A stretch of DNA of 64,000 bases from 55-13 sp037190145 (GTDB lineage: Bacteria > Armatimonadota > Fimbriimonadia > Fimbriimonadales > Fimbriimonadaceae): assembly GCA_037190145.1 (NCBI GenBank), contig JBBCJU010000010.1:1-64000 (forward strand), in the 5' to 3' direction. Position numbers and translations under genes: made by a program. This document shows positions 6,741-15,034 of this stretch, in pieces (the first letter of the stretch is position 1; each line of letters starts with the position of its first letter). The notes under the pieces were generated by a model. The model was not told the DNA's origin. It made no database searches and worked only from the letters and a program-made list of their open reading frames with translations.

Positions 6741-8413
6741 TGTTAGCGACTTTGATTGCGGCTTCGCTGACAACATCGTTCGGGGTTTCCCAGATGGATG
6801 GTCGCTGGATGTTTAAGGCATCCAGCGGACCTTTCTGGTCTCTGGCTACTTGCTGCACAGGCCCTGGCACAACCTGGGATGAATACAATCCGAAGAATCC
6901 CTCTTATGCAGCCCACAAGCTTTTCCCCAATAGCAAAGCTTGGGTAGAGCACACCCTCGATACCCTTCATGCGAATGGGTTTAACTCGATTGGAGGTTGG
7001 TCCGACACAAGCCTTTTTCAAAAATACGGAGAAAAAAAGCGCCTTCCTTATTTTGAAGTCCTGCACCTGGGTGCTTATGATAAAGCTCCTTGGCGTGACA
7101 TGTTCAGCAAAGAGCATGTCCAGATCATTGAGAAAGCGGCAAAGGATCAGATCGAAAAGATCAAAGATGACCCCTACCTTGTGGGTTACTTCTCAGATAA
7201 CGAATTAGGCTGGTGGCGCGAAGCGCTTTTTGTGACCTACTTGGGAATGGAGTCCAAAGAGCCAGGCCGGAAGAAGTTTGTCGATTTTGTGGCAAAGCAC
7301 TACAAGAATAGTTGGTCTGCTTTTCAAAAGGATTGGACCACCAAACACAGCCGGTTTGAGTCGATTGATGGGGATATTAAGCTGAAATCGGGCGGCAATG
7401 GTATGTCCGTCGTAAAGAACTGGCAAACGTTCCTGACCGATCATTACTATCGGCAAATGCGGGCCACTATTCGTAAATACGATCCCAACCGGCTCATCAT
7501 GGGTGATCGGTATTGTCAGTTTTACTATCCAAACGTGGTCGAGTCTTCGACGAAGCACATCGACGTTGTGTCGACAAACTACGGCGCAGACTGGAACAGT
7601 GGTGAGAATACGGAGTATTTCCTTTCCGCTCTCCATCAAATCACAAAGAAGCCCGTTCTGATCACAGAGTTTTATATGGCCGCCATGGAGAACCGAAGCG
7701 GAAACATGAATTCTAGCGGCGGATTTCCCGTGGTCCAGACACAACTTGAGCGAGAAAACTCAGTTCGCAAGTACCTGGCTGATCTGGGTCGACGCCCATA
7801 TGTTCTTGGCGCTCACTGGTTCCAGTATTGGGATGAACCAACTCATGGTCGAGGCGATGGCGAGAATTACAATATGGGCCTCGTCGATATCCACGGCAAA
7901 CCTTACGATGGGATGATGAAGGTGTTTAAGGAGTTCAAGCCGAGCACGCCTTGGGTTCCAGAATACAAGCACACCCTGCCTGCCCCAGGTCAGGATTCAG
8001 AAAAAGGTCTTAAGCATTGGCCCAAAGCTGAGGCCCTTATCAAGCCAGGCCCTGAAGCGCCATTCGGCGACCTTTACGTTTTTGCCACCAAAGACCACCT
8101 CACGATCGGTTTGGCTTCTATGGGCTTCACAGATGAAGCTCTGTATCCAGACAAGAAGATCCCCGAGGGTGACCGGACTCAGTTTTCTATCAAGCTGAAT
8201 GGTCAACACCATTGGGTCAGATTTGGCGGGAAAGACAGGCCATGCACTACAGACAGTGCAAGCAAGGTAGCTTATTGGCGAGATGGGGTCCGAAGTGAAC
8301 TGGTGATCCAAGTTCCAAGACCCGCAGGTGGAAACCTGAAAATTGATGCTTCCCTCGTCACGCACGGTCGAGCAGACCGGATGACTTGGAATGATTCCCG
8401 CACTCTGCCATGA
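6740..8413 (+). CDS. Secreted clan GH-A glycoside hydrolase (agarase/galactosidase-like)
   Basis: A 557-residue protein with a short signal-like start (MLATLIAASLTTSFG). The fold signature of clan GH-A is visible: VGYFSDNELGWW supplies the Asn-Glu pair at strand 4 (Glu155, acid/base) and PVLITEFYMAA supplies the nucleophile at strand 7 (Glu310). 'YDPNRLIMGDRY' and 'HWFQYWDEPTHGRGDGENYN' are typical of agarase-like and GH42/GH50-like enzymes. The C-terminal 130 residues form a separate beta-rich region. The exact substrate cannot be told, but the next gene is a GH42 beta-galactosidase, so a galactose-containing polymer is plausible. The stop overlaps the next start as ATGA. Confidence 0.75.
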   Translation: MLATLIAASLTTSFGVSQMDGRWMFKASSGPFWSLATCCTGPGTTWDEYNPKNPSYAAHKLFPNSKAWVEHTLDTLHANGFNSIGGWSDTSLFQKYGEKKRLPYFEVLHLGAYDKAPWRDMFSKEHVQIIEKAAKDQIEKIKDDPYLVGYFSDNELGWWREALFVTYLGMESKEPGRKKFVDFVAKHYKNSWSAFQKDWTTKHSRFESIDGDIKLKSGGNGMSVVKNWQTFLTDHYYRQMRATIRKYDPNRLIMGDRYCQFYYPNVVESSTKHIDVVSTNYGADWNSGENTEYFLSALHQITKKPVLITEFYMAAMENRSGNMNSSGGFPVVQTQLERENSVRKYLADLGRRPYVLGAHWFQYWDEPTHGRGDGENYNMGLVDIHGKPYDGMMKVFKEFKPSTPWVPEYKHTLPAPGQDSEKGLKHWPKAEALIKPGPEAPFGDLYVFATKDHLTIGLASMGFTDEALYPDKKIPEGDRTQFSIKLNGQHHWVRFGGKDRPCTTDSASKVAYWRDGVRSELVIQVPRPAGGNLKIDASLVTHGRADRMTWNDSRTLP

Positions 8414-10419
8414 CCTCTTGTTTTTCGATTAATCCAAACTTCCCCGGCCTTTGGCACGGGGGAGACTACAACCCTGAACAGTGGCCCCGAAACATTTGGG
8501 ACGAAGATATGGCGTGGATGCGCCAAGCTGGTGTAAATGCTGCCACGGTCGGAGTCTTTTCCTGGGTTTCCCTAGAACCAGAAGAGGGAGTGTTCACCTT
8601 TGACTGGATGGATTCATTGCTGGATCTGATGCATCAGAACGGGGTCCATGCCGTGCTTGCCACCCCGAGTGCTGCTCCTCCCGCTTGGATGGCGAAAAAG
8701 TATCCAGAAATTCTAAGGGTTGGCCCAGACCGGGTACGTCGATTGCATGGCAATCGTGTGAACTATAACTGGTCAAGTTCCTTGTACCGGGATAAGACTG
8801 CCGAAATGGCCGAACGGCTGGCGCTCCGATATGGAAAGCATCCGGCACTCGCGCTTTGGCACGTATCCAACGAGTACGGCGGAGAGGATTTCAGCGAAGG
8901 TTCCCGACAAGCCTTTATCCATTGGTTGAAAGAACGGTACGAGGACCTAGAGTCACTGAATCAAGCCTATTGGACTCGATTTTGGAGTCACACCTATACG
9001 GATTGGGATCAAATCGAAATCCCGGGTGAGCCTTACAGTGAGTCTGCAATCCATGGGTTGAGTCTAGATTGGCGACGCTTTGTCAACGACCAGATTCTAG
9101 ATTTCTATCTCAACGAATCGGCTCCACTGCGCAGGATCACTCCAAACATTCCGATCACCACGAACATGATGGGGCTGTATCCCGGACTTGACCCATGGAA
9201 GTGGCGTGATCATGTGGATGTCTATTCTTGGGATAGCTATCCTGGCTTCACAGGTCGCCCTCTGGAACCCCAAGATTGGGTGAAAGTAGCTTTTACCCAT
9301 GATATGTATCGAACGATCAAGCAGAAGCCATTCTTGCTAATTGAATCGACTCCAATCTCCAGCAACTGGTACTCCGCAATGCAGCTAAAAAGGCCTGGAG
9401 TTCATCGACTTGAAGCAATGCAGGCGCTAGCGCATGGAAGCGAGGGCGTTATGTATTTTCAATGGCGTCAATCTCGCGGATCGCAAGAGAAGTTCCATGG
9501 AGCCGTAGTGACTCATGCCGGTGGGCCAGGGACAAGAACGTTTGAAGAAGTTGCCGAGGTCGGAAAGCAGATCGCAGATTTATCTGGATTGGCGGGAACC
9601 TGCCAAGAGCCTGAAGTAGCCATCATTTATGATTGGGAAAACGCTTGGGCGCTACAAGATTCATGCGGGCCGGTGCTGGGCGACAAGGGCTATGTTGGCA
9701 CTGCGCTGAAGCATTACCGAGGTTTCTGGGAGCAAAGTATTCCCTGTGCGGTCATAGATTCGGATCAACCTTTCTGCGGCTATCGGGTTGTGGTTGCGCC
9801 GATGCTATACATGCTGAAGCCTGGAGTCGCCGAAAGAATTGAAGAGTTTGTGCGTTCGGGCGGCACCTTCGTTGCAACCTATCTTACGGGCATCGTCAAT
9901 GAAACAGATCTTGCCTATCAGCGAGATCGGGATTGGCCTTTGCAGGATGTTTTGGGGATTCATTCTGAGGAACTCGATGTTCTATTTGCGGGTCAATCCG
10001 TGCCGATCAAAGTGAGGTTAGGGGATGATTCGGAGTCTTTTGGTGCCCAAAAGTATTGCGACGTCATCAACTTGCGTGGAGCCGAATCTCGAGGTGAGTA
10101 TTCGGGCGAATTTTATGCAGGCAAGCCTGTCCTCACTCGAAACAAACTGGGAGATGGCGAGGCTTGGTATATCGCGGCTCAGACAGAAGATGGGTTCCTG
10201 GGTCGCTTCTACAGCGAAATGGCCAGAGCTCTGGAACTTCGTCGAGATATCGCTGCGGATACTCCAATCGGGGTCATGGGAATGCGGCGGGGAGAATTCC
10301 AGTTCCTAATCAACTTTACAGGACAACCTCAATCCTTTGAGCTAGATGGTCAAACGGTGAAACTTGAACCCTACGCCGCTCTCGTAGAACGGGTCTCTGA
10401 ACCCGTTGGGAAGGTATAG
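8410..10419 (+). CDS. GH42 beta-galactosidase
   Basis: A 669-residue protein of normal GH42 length without signal peptide, so cytoplasmic. The N-terminus LWHGGDYNPEQWP is the GH42 hallmark. 'LWHVSNEYGG' carries the acid/base Glu155 and 'PFLLIESTPISSNW' the nucleophile Glu312. After the TIM barrel (to about 390) comes the trimerisation domain from 'EVAIIYDWENAWAL' with a Rossmann-like fold, and a small beta domain at the C-terminus. It hydrolyses terminal beta-galactosides, probably the oligosaccharides released by the secreted enzyme encoded upstream, with which it overlaps by 4 bases. The gene is followed by an esterase gene 2 bases downstream. Confidence 0.92.
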   Translation: MTSCFSINPNFPGLWHGGDYNPEQWPRNIWDEDMAWMRQAGVNAATVGVFSWVSLEPEEGVFTFDWMDSLLDLMHQNGVHAVLATPSAAPPAWMAKKYPEILRVGPDRVRRLHGNRVNYNWSSSLYRDKTAEMAERLALRYGKHPALALWHVSNEYGGEDFSEGSRQAFIHWLKERYEDLESLNQAYWTRFWSHTYTDWDQIEIPGEPYSESAIHGLSLDWRRFVNDQILDFYLNESAPLRRITPNIPITTNMMGLYPGLDPWKWRDHVDVYSWDSYPGFTGRPLEPQDWVKVAFTHDMYRTIKQKPFLLIESTPISSNWYSAMQLKRPGVHRLEAMQALAHGSEGVMYFQWRQSRGSQEKFHGAVVTHAGGPGTRTFEEVAEVGKQIADLSGLAGTCQEPEVAIIYDWENAWALQDSCGPVLGDKGYVGTALKHYRGFWEQSIPCAVIDSDQPFCGYRVVVAPMLYMLKPGVAERIEEFVRSGGTFVATYLTGIVNETDLAYQRDRDWPLQDVLGIHSEELDVLFAGQSVPIKVRLGDDSESFGAQKYCDVINLRGAESRGEYSGEFYAGKPVLTRNKLGDGEAWYIAAQTEDGFLGRFYSEMARALELRRDIAADTPIGVMGMRRGEFQFLINFTGQPQSFELDGQTVKLEPYAALVERVSEPVGKV

Positions 10420-10421
10420 GA

Positions 10422-11630
10422 GTGATCCCTGTCATAGCCGCAGCCATCAGTCTTGCGGGAACCGAGGCGTTTAGCCTCAAAGACGGGGACAGGGTTCTAT
10501 TCTATGGGGACTCCATCACGGAGCAGCGGCTGTATACAACTTATGCTGAAACCTTCGTGCGAACTCGCTATCCGAACCTGAAAATCGATTTCATCGCCTC
10601 AGGAGTCGGCGGTGATGCTACGTGGGGCGGTTGGACCGCAGCAAGCGACGAACGCGTTCGTCGCGACGTGAAGCCCGAAAATCCAACCGTCATCACGATC
10701 ATGCTTGGCATGAATGATGGAGGATACGTCCCCTTCGATGCTCGAATATTCGGCATTTTCCAAGAGTGGTACGCAAAGCTATTGGGATGGATGAAGGAGG
10801 CGGCGCCACGGGCTCGAATCACCTTAATGGATAGCCCGCCCTACGATGACTGGGCGCATCCGGATACGGAGTTCAAGGGTTATAGCGATACCGTCCGCAG
10901 GTTTGGTGAGCATGTGAAGAACCTGGCAGAAGAGCGAAAGCTAGGGTTTGTAAGCATCAATACTCCGGTCACCGATTTTATTAAGTGGGCCCTGGAAAAA
11001 GACCCTAAACGAGCGATGTCCATCGCTCCCGACGCCATTCATCCTGGTCCAGAAGGCCAGTTCATCATTGCCACTCAAGTGCTGAATCATTGGAATGTCA
11101 ATCCTGTGGTATCAGATGTGGAAATCAATTTTGCCAATAGCAAAGTAGTTCAAGCTACTAAGTCAAAAGTTTCGGAGCTTAAAGGATTTTCGTGGAAGCA
11201 AATAGACGAGTCTTTACCCTATGCAGTGGAAGCTCCATTTACCTTGAGCCAAACCTATTTGGGTTTTCACGAACGGTGGAATCGCCAAATAGTTAAGTTC
11301 CGAGGCCTTGCCTCAGGAACTTATCAACTGTTTATCGATGGGGTCATGGTGAAACAAGCGGATTCTGCAGCCTGGAACCAAGGGGTGAACCTGGCATCCG
11401 CTGAGACTCCAATGCTGAAGCAGGCTCGAAAAGTTGCCGAGCTAGTCACTCTTCTGAGCGATGCCCGATTCACCCGTTGGCGACAGGTTGAGTTCTTACT
11501 AAAAGATTTATCAACTGCCAAAGAAGCCGCGTCGGCCTTGCGAAAGGTTGAAGCCGAACTTAAAGAGCGAATTCAAAAAGCAACGCAGCCCAAGACTTAC
11601 GAGTATAAACTGCGGATGGTTAAGACTTAG
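10422..11630 (+). CDS. SGNH/GDSL hydrolase, probable carbohydrate esterase
   Basis: A 402-residue protein starting at a GTG, with TAGGAG as ribosome binding site and a short hydrophobic start (IPVIAAAISLAG) that may be a signal peptide. All four SGNH blocks are visible: Ser31 in FYGDSITEQ, Gly in 'GVGGDATWGG' (about 61-70), Asn98 in 'MLGMNDGG', and Asp204/His207 in 'APDAIHPGPEG'. Such enzymes remove acetyl or other acyl groups from sugars. The C-terminal 170 residues include a beta-rich region and a helical tail. It is the last gene of the lacI operon, so it probably deacetylates the same polymer the glycosidases cut. The next gene is convergent, 6 bases away. Confidence 0.88.
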   Translation: MIPVIAAAISLAGTEAFSLKDGDRVLFYGDSITEQRLYTTYAETFVRTRYPNLKIDFIASGVGGDATWGGWTAASDERVRRDVKPENPTVITIMLGMNDGGYVPFDARIFGIFQEWYAKLLGWMKEAAPRARITLMDSPPYDDWAHPDTEFKGYSDTVRRFGEHVKNLAEERKLGFVSINTPVTDFIKWALEKDPKRAMSIAPDAIHPGPEGQFIIATQVLNHWNVNPVVSDVEINFANSKVVQATKSKVSELKGFSWKQIDESLPYAVEAPFTLSQTYLGFHERWNRQIVKFRGLASGTYQLFIDGVMVKQADSAAWNQGVNLASAETPMLKQARKVAELVTLLSDARFTRWRQVEFLLKDLSTAKEAASALRKVEAELKERIQKATQPKTYEYKLRMVKT

Positions 11631-11636
11631 GGGGAC

Positions 11637-13160
11637 TTAGCCTGCTTTGCCAGATAGCGGGGGACGTTCCCGGGTGCTCCAAATCGCGACATTCATCGCT
11701 CGTGAAGTGACTTTCAATTGATCACCGCTGAAGTCATAGGTTTCACTCCACTCAAAAGGGCCTCCCAGTAAGCAAGATTTAATGATGAACTTGTCATTTG
11801 ATATCCATGCTCCTCTGCTAGATACCGGTTGTTTTCCATGCACGGTTGTCATGTCTCCCGCGATCCAATCATGGAGGCCAAAGGCCACTTTTTCGACCCC
11901 ACTAGATCGTTCGGTTTCAATCTCACATTTATCTTCAGAGTAGGTCAAGCGCAGGGACTCGATGCCTTCGGCGTTCGATTCCATCTTGAAGCGCTTCCCA
12001 TTAACTTGCGTGGCAATCGGCGATTCTGGCTTGCCTGACGGAGGAGGAACTTGCTGGGATCGCAAGGTACGGTTCAAAGCAATCGTAGAGCCAAGGGCAG
12101 CGTCTTTGAAGCCGGGTAGCAGGTGAGTCCAGGCCGCATTCATGATTGCCCCCATGTCGCCAACCCCGCTGGTGATGGCCAAAACAGCATCGTGTTCCTC
12201 CATCACGATGCAATACTGCCCAAACGCGCCGTCACCCCGATAGAACCCGTGGCGGCATCGCCAAAACTGGTAGCCGTAACCTTGCGACCAATCATTGGGT
12301 TGACTAGGGTCTCCGTTTGAAACTTGCTTTGATGTAGCTTCCCGAATCCAACTTTCAGGAATGATTTGCTTTCCATTCCATTTACCTAATTGCAAATAGA
12401 GTTGGCCAAATTTGGCGATGTCTTCCGTCCGTACGCTTAAGCCATAGCCGCCAATATCGATTCCTGCAGGAGATTGATCCCATGTGGCCCCTTCAATGGC
12501 GAGTGGGTCTAACAGTCTTGGCTTCAAGTAGTTCAGGAGTCTAGTTCGAGTGACTTTCTCAACGATGGCCGCTAGGATGTGGGTGGCTGGAGTGTTGTAG
12601 AGAAAGTGAGTTCCTGGCTTGCGAGGAACGGGTGAGGCTAAGAACTCTTTCACCCAGTCTGGGGTATCTCGGGTCGGTTCCTTTTCATGGCCTGTACTCA
12701 TAGTGAGAAGGTCTTTCACTCGCATGGCCGCCAGGTTCTCGCTTACGTGGGTAGGAAGCTTGTCAGGAAAGAAAGAGATCACCTTGTCTTCAACCGTAAG
12801 CAGTTTTTCGGTTACCGCAAAGCCAACCCCGGTAGATGCAAAGCTCTTGCTGAGGGAAAAAAGGATGTGAGGCCGAAAAGCCTCGTAGGGTTTCCACCAC
12901 GCCTCCGCGGCCACTTTGCCATGGCGCAAAAGCATCATGGAGTGCACGCCACCCACTTGCTTATTGACGGCTTCGATAAAGGCGATGATGGCGTCGGGGT
13001 CAATCCCCAAGGCAATCGGATTGGCTCTTGCCAAAGATTTCTCCGCACTTTGCACTTCTTCGCTTAGGGCCAACGCATTACCCAAGACCAAACTAGCGGT
13101 TCCGATCGCAATTCCTTTCAGCACATCTCGACGGCTAGCATCTGCGTTGGAGTTACTCAT
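11637..13160 (-). CDS. Tat-exported serine hydrolase, class C beta-lactamase fold
   Basis: A 507-residue protein. The N-terminus 'ASRRDVLKGIAIGTASLVLG' is a twin-arginine signal. The catalytic SxxK motif is in HILFSLSKSFAST (Ser102, Lys105); a Tyr in 'GTHFLYNTPATHIL' probably provides the second motif; 'IDIGGYGLSVRTEDIAKFGQ' and 'GYGYQFWRCRHGFYRGDGAFGQ' are the usual later blocks of the beta-lactamase-related family (Pfam PF00144). The last 120 residues are an extra beta-rich domain common in members that act as esterases or D-amino peptidases, not lactamases. Substrate is unknown. It reads towards the SGNH gene and away from the PPC-like gene. Confidence 0.88.
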   Translation of the reverse strand: MSNSNADASRRDVLKGIAIGTASLVLGNALALSEEVQSAEKSLARANPIALGIDPDAIIAFIEAVNKQVGGVHSMMLLRHGKVAAEAWWKPYEAFRPHILFSLSKSFASTGVGFAVTEKLLTVEDKVISFFPDKLPTHVSENLAAMRVKDLLTMSTGHEKEPTRDTPDWVKEFLASPVPRKPGTHFLYNTPATHILAAIVEKVTRTRLLNYLKPRLLDPLAIEGATWDQSPAGIDIGGYGLSVRTEDIAKFGQLYLQLGKWNGKQIIPESWIREATSKQVSNGDPSQPNDWSQGYGYQFWRCRHGFYRGDGAFGQYCIVMEEHDAVLAITSGVGDMGAIMNAAWTHLLPGFKDAALGSTIALNRTLRSQQVPPPSGKPESPIATQVNGKRFKMESNAEGIESLRLTYSEDKCEIETERSSGVEKVAFGLHDWIAGDMTTVHGKQPVSSRGAWISNDKFIIKSCLLGGPFEWSETYDFSGDQLKVTSRAMNVAIWSTRERPPLSGKAG

Positions 13161-13229
13161 ACGTAAACTTTATCCTACCGGTAACCCTCAAGCGTTCCTC
13201 CCCGTCGAATCCACCAAGGAGTTTTGTTG

Positions 13230-14993
13230 ATGGTGCGATTACTTGCGATTTCGTTTTTGACCGCTTTAGGTTCTCTGACCTTGGCTCAGCAGGGTGGTAT
13301 CCAAGGGCCAGTCATGGGTGATGGAATGGCTCAAAGCATGAACCGAATGTTGGGCCAATATCTGAATGGTGAGGAGATACGAAGCATTCTCACCGCCGGA
13401 GCCCCGCTTGAGTGGAAGTTAGAGCTGAAGGCAGGCCAAGTCGTCATCGCCGAATCTCGGAGTGATGCTTTTGATCCGGCGATGGAGATTGTGGATAAGG
13501 CCAATGTCCTTGCAAAAAATGATGATCGCTACCCGGGTGATCAAAGACCCTTGCTCTTTTGGCGATGTGAGCAAGACGGTACATACCTGCTCAGGGTGCG
13601 TTCATACCAGGACAAGGCGGGCGGTCAGGCGTTTGTTCGATTCAAAACCTATCAAAGCATTGACCTGAGCTCGGGTGGTTTTGTAGAGAAGGATATAAAC
13701 CCTAACCAGCCATTCCTCGCACGAATCCCCATGAAAGCGGGACAACTCATAGATGTGGTTTCGGACACGAGTGGAGGCTTTCTTTCACATTTCTACAATC
13801 TTGTTATTGCTCCAAACGGATTGCCAGATATCAGTCTATCAAAGTCTCTGTCGGGCGCGGTCAACGCGATCATGGCTCCGGTGACGGGAGATTACTATGT
13901 GATGTACACGATCAACTCTGGTCGAAATTCCCCTATAGGAAAGGTCAAGATGCAGGCCCGAGAAGTCGTTCCTGGCAAGCTTGCCAAAGATGCTAACGGA
14001 CTCAGTGCATCCGCTGCCACCAATACTCCTTCTCTTTGGGAACTGGATGTGAAGAAAGGAGACTTCTTGGAAGCTTCGGCCTCTGATCTGAGCCTGAACT
14101 GTCGTTTCGTATTGGCTGAAGTGCCAGACGTGTCCAAGTACGATCTGGCTGATCCAGAGAAGAATCCATTCTTTCCTCAGCCACGAGATACCAATGATCC
14201 AGAGCAACCGTTTGATGTTTTGCCCGGGAGAGCTCGCGATGGTCGCGTGACGGTTTTTCACGTGAATCGGGATGCCAAGCTTTGGATTGCGACCAACGGG
14301 GCCGGACCAGACAAGAAGCAATTTAGTGTTCGTGTAAAGCCTGCGGCGGTTCCATTTACCGCTGACTCCAGGAATGTTGGCAAGCTTCGAGTTGGCCGAA
14401 CGGATTATTGGACATTTGACGCTGTTGCCGGCGATGTGATGACCTTCAACTCAAAAGCGGAAGGGTTTGCTCAACAGATTCTGGTACGTGACCCAGAGCT
14501 TCACCCTATCCACAGTGCCGTGGCCGACCCGGATCAGACAAGCGATGAGTGGCGGCTTATCGCTCAAAAGCCTGGACGATATACAGTCGCAGTTTCTTGT
14601 TTAGGCGATGGAGGTGCGGGAGACTACGCCTTGTCTCGCAAGGTGTATGAGGCCAGAACGTTTAGTAAGTCTGTCCCGGCAAAGTCAACCATTGGGCCAG
14701 GCGAAGTCCAGATTTGGAAGTTTACGGCTCAGCCGAACGATCCTTTACTGGTCCAGTGGTATTCAGAAAACTGGTCTTACGGAGTGGCGATCTATAACGA
14801 AGCAGGACAATCCGCGAATTTCCAGCGTCAGCCCATTGATAGCAACAATCATCTGGGCATCCTGAAAGTTGATCAACCTCGAACCTTCTTAATTGTTCTG
14901 ACTGGAGGATCGCAACGAAGCGCCTATGAAATCCAGCTGAACGACATACCGGCCCGAACCGCAACCCATACAAAGTCAACAAAAGGTGACTGA
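13230..14993 (+). CDS. Secreted protein with PPC-like beta domains
   Basis: A 587-residue protein. The ATG at 13230 is chosen because AAGGAG lies 8 bases upstream and the product starts with a signal peptide, MVRLLAISFLTALGSLTLAQ. Two TTG codons directly before are less likely. At least three beta-sandwich modules resemble pre-peptidase C-terminal (PPC) domains: 'LEWKLELKAGQVVIAES' with 'DGTYLLRVRSYQ', 'FLARIPMKAGQLIDVVSD' with 'TGDYYVMYTI', and 'DYWTFDAVAGDVMTFNS' with 'PGRYTVAVSC'. No catalytic domain is apparent. PPC modules bind carbohydrate or protein in secreted proteins. It is followed 42 bases later by the cytochrome/DUF1592 gene and probably belongs to the same exported system. Confidence 0.75.
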   Translation: MVRLLAISFLTALGSLTLAQQGGIQGPVMGDGMAQSMNRMLGQYLNGEEIRSILTAGAPLEWKLELKAGQVVIAESRSDAFDPAMEIVDKANVLAKNDDRYPGDQRPLLFWRCEQDGTYLLRVRSYQDKAGGQAFVRFKTYQSIDLSSGGFVEKDINPNQPFLARIPMKAGQLIDVVSDTSGGFLSHFYNLVIAPNGLPDISLSKSLSGAVNAIMAPVTGDYYVMYTINSGRNSPIGKVKMQAREVVPGKLAKDANGLSASAATNTPSLWELDVKKGDFLEASASDLSLNCRFVLAEVPDVSKYDLADPEKNPFFPQPRDTNDPEQPFDVLPGRARDGRVTVFHVNRDAKLWIATNGAGPDKKQFSVRVKPAAVPFTADSRNVGKLRVGRTDYWTFDAVAGDVMTFNSKAEGFAQQILVRDPELHPIHSAVADPDQTSDEWRLIAQKPGRYTVAVSCLGDGGAGDYALSRKVYEARTFSKSVPAKSTIGPGEVQIWKFTAQPNDPLLVQWYSENWSYGVAIYNEAGQSANFQRQPIDSNNHLGILKVDQPRTFLIVLTGGSQRSAYEIQLNDIPARTATHTKSTKGD

Positions 14994-15034
14994 TTTATGT
15001 GTATATCACTGTAACATGAACTCAAGAGCTAAGG

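Noticed and set aside
7205..7744. A 179-codon frame on the minus strand
   Set aside because: It lies antisense to the clan GH-A glycosidase whose two catalytic glutamates are seen in the plus-strand frame.
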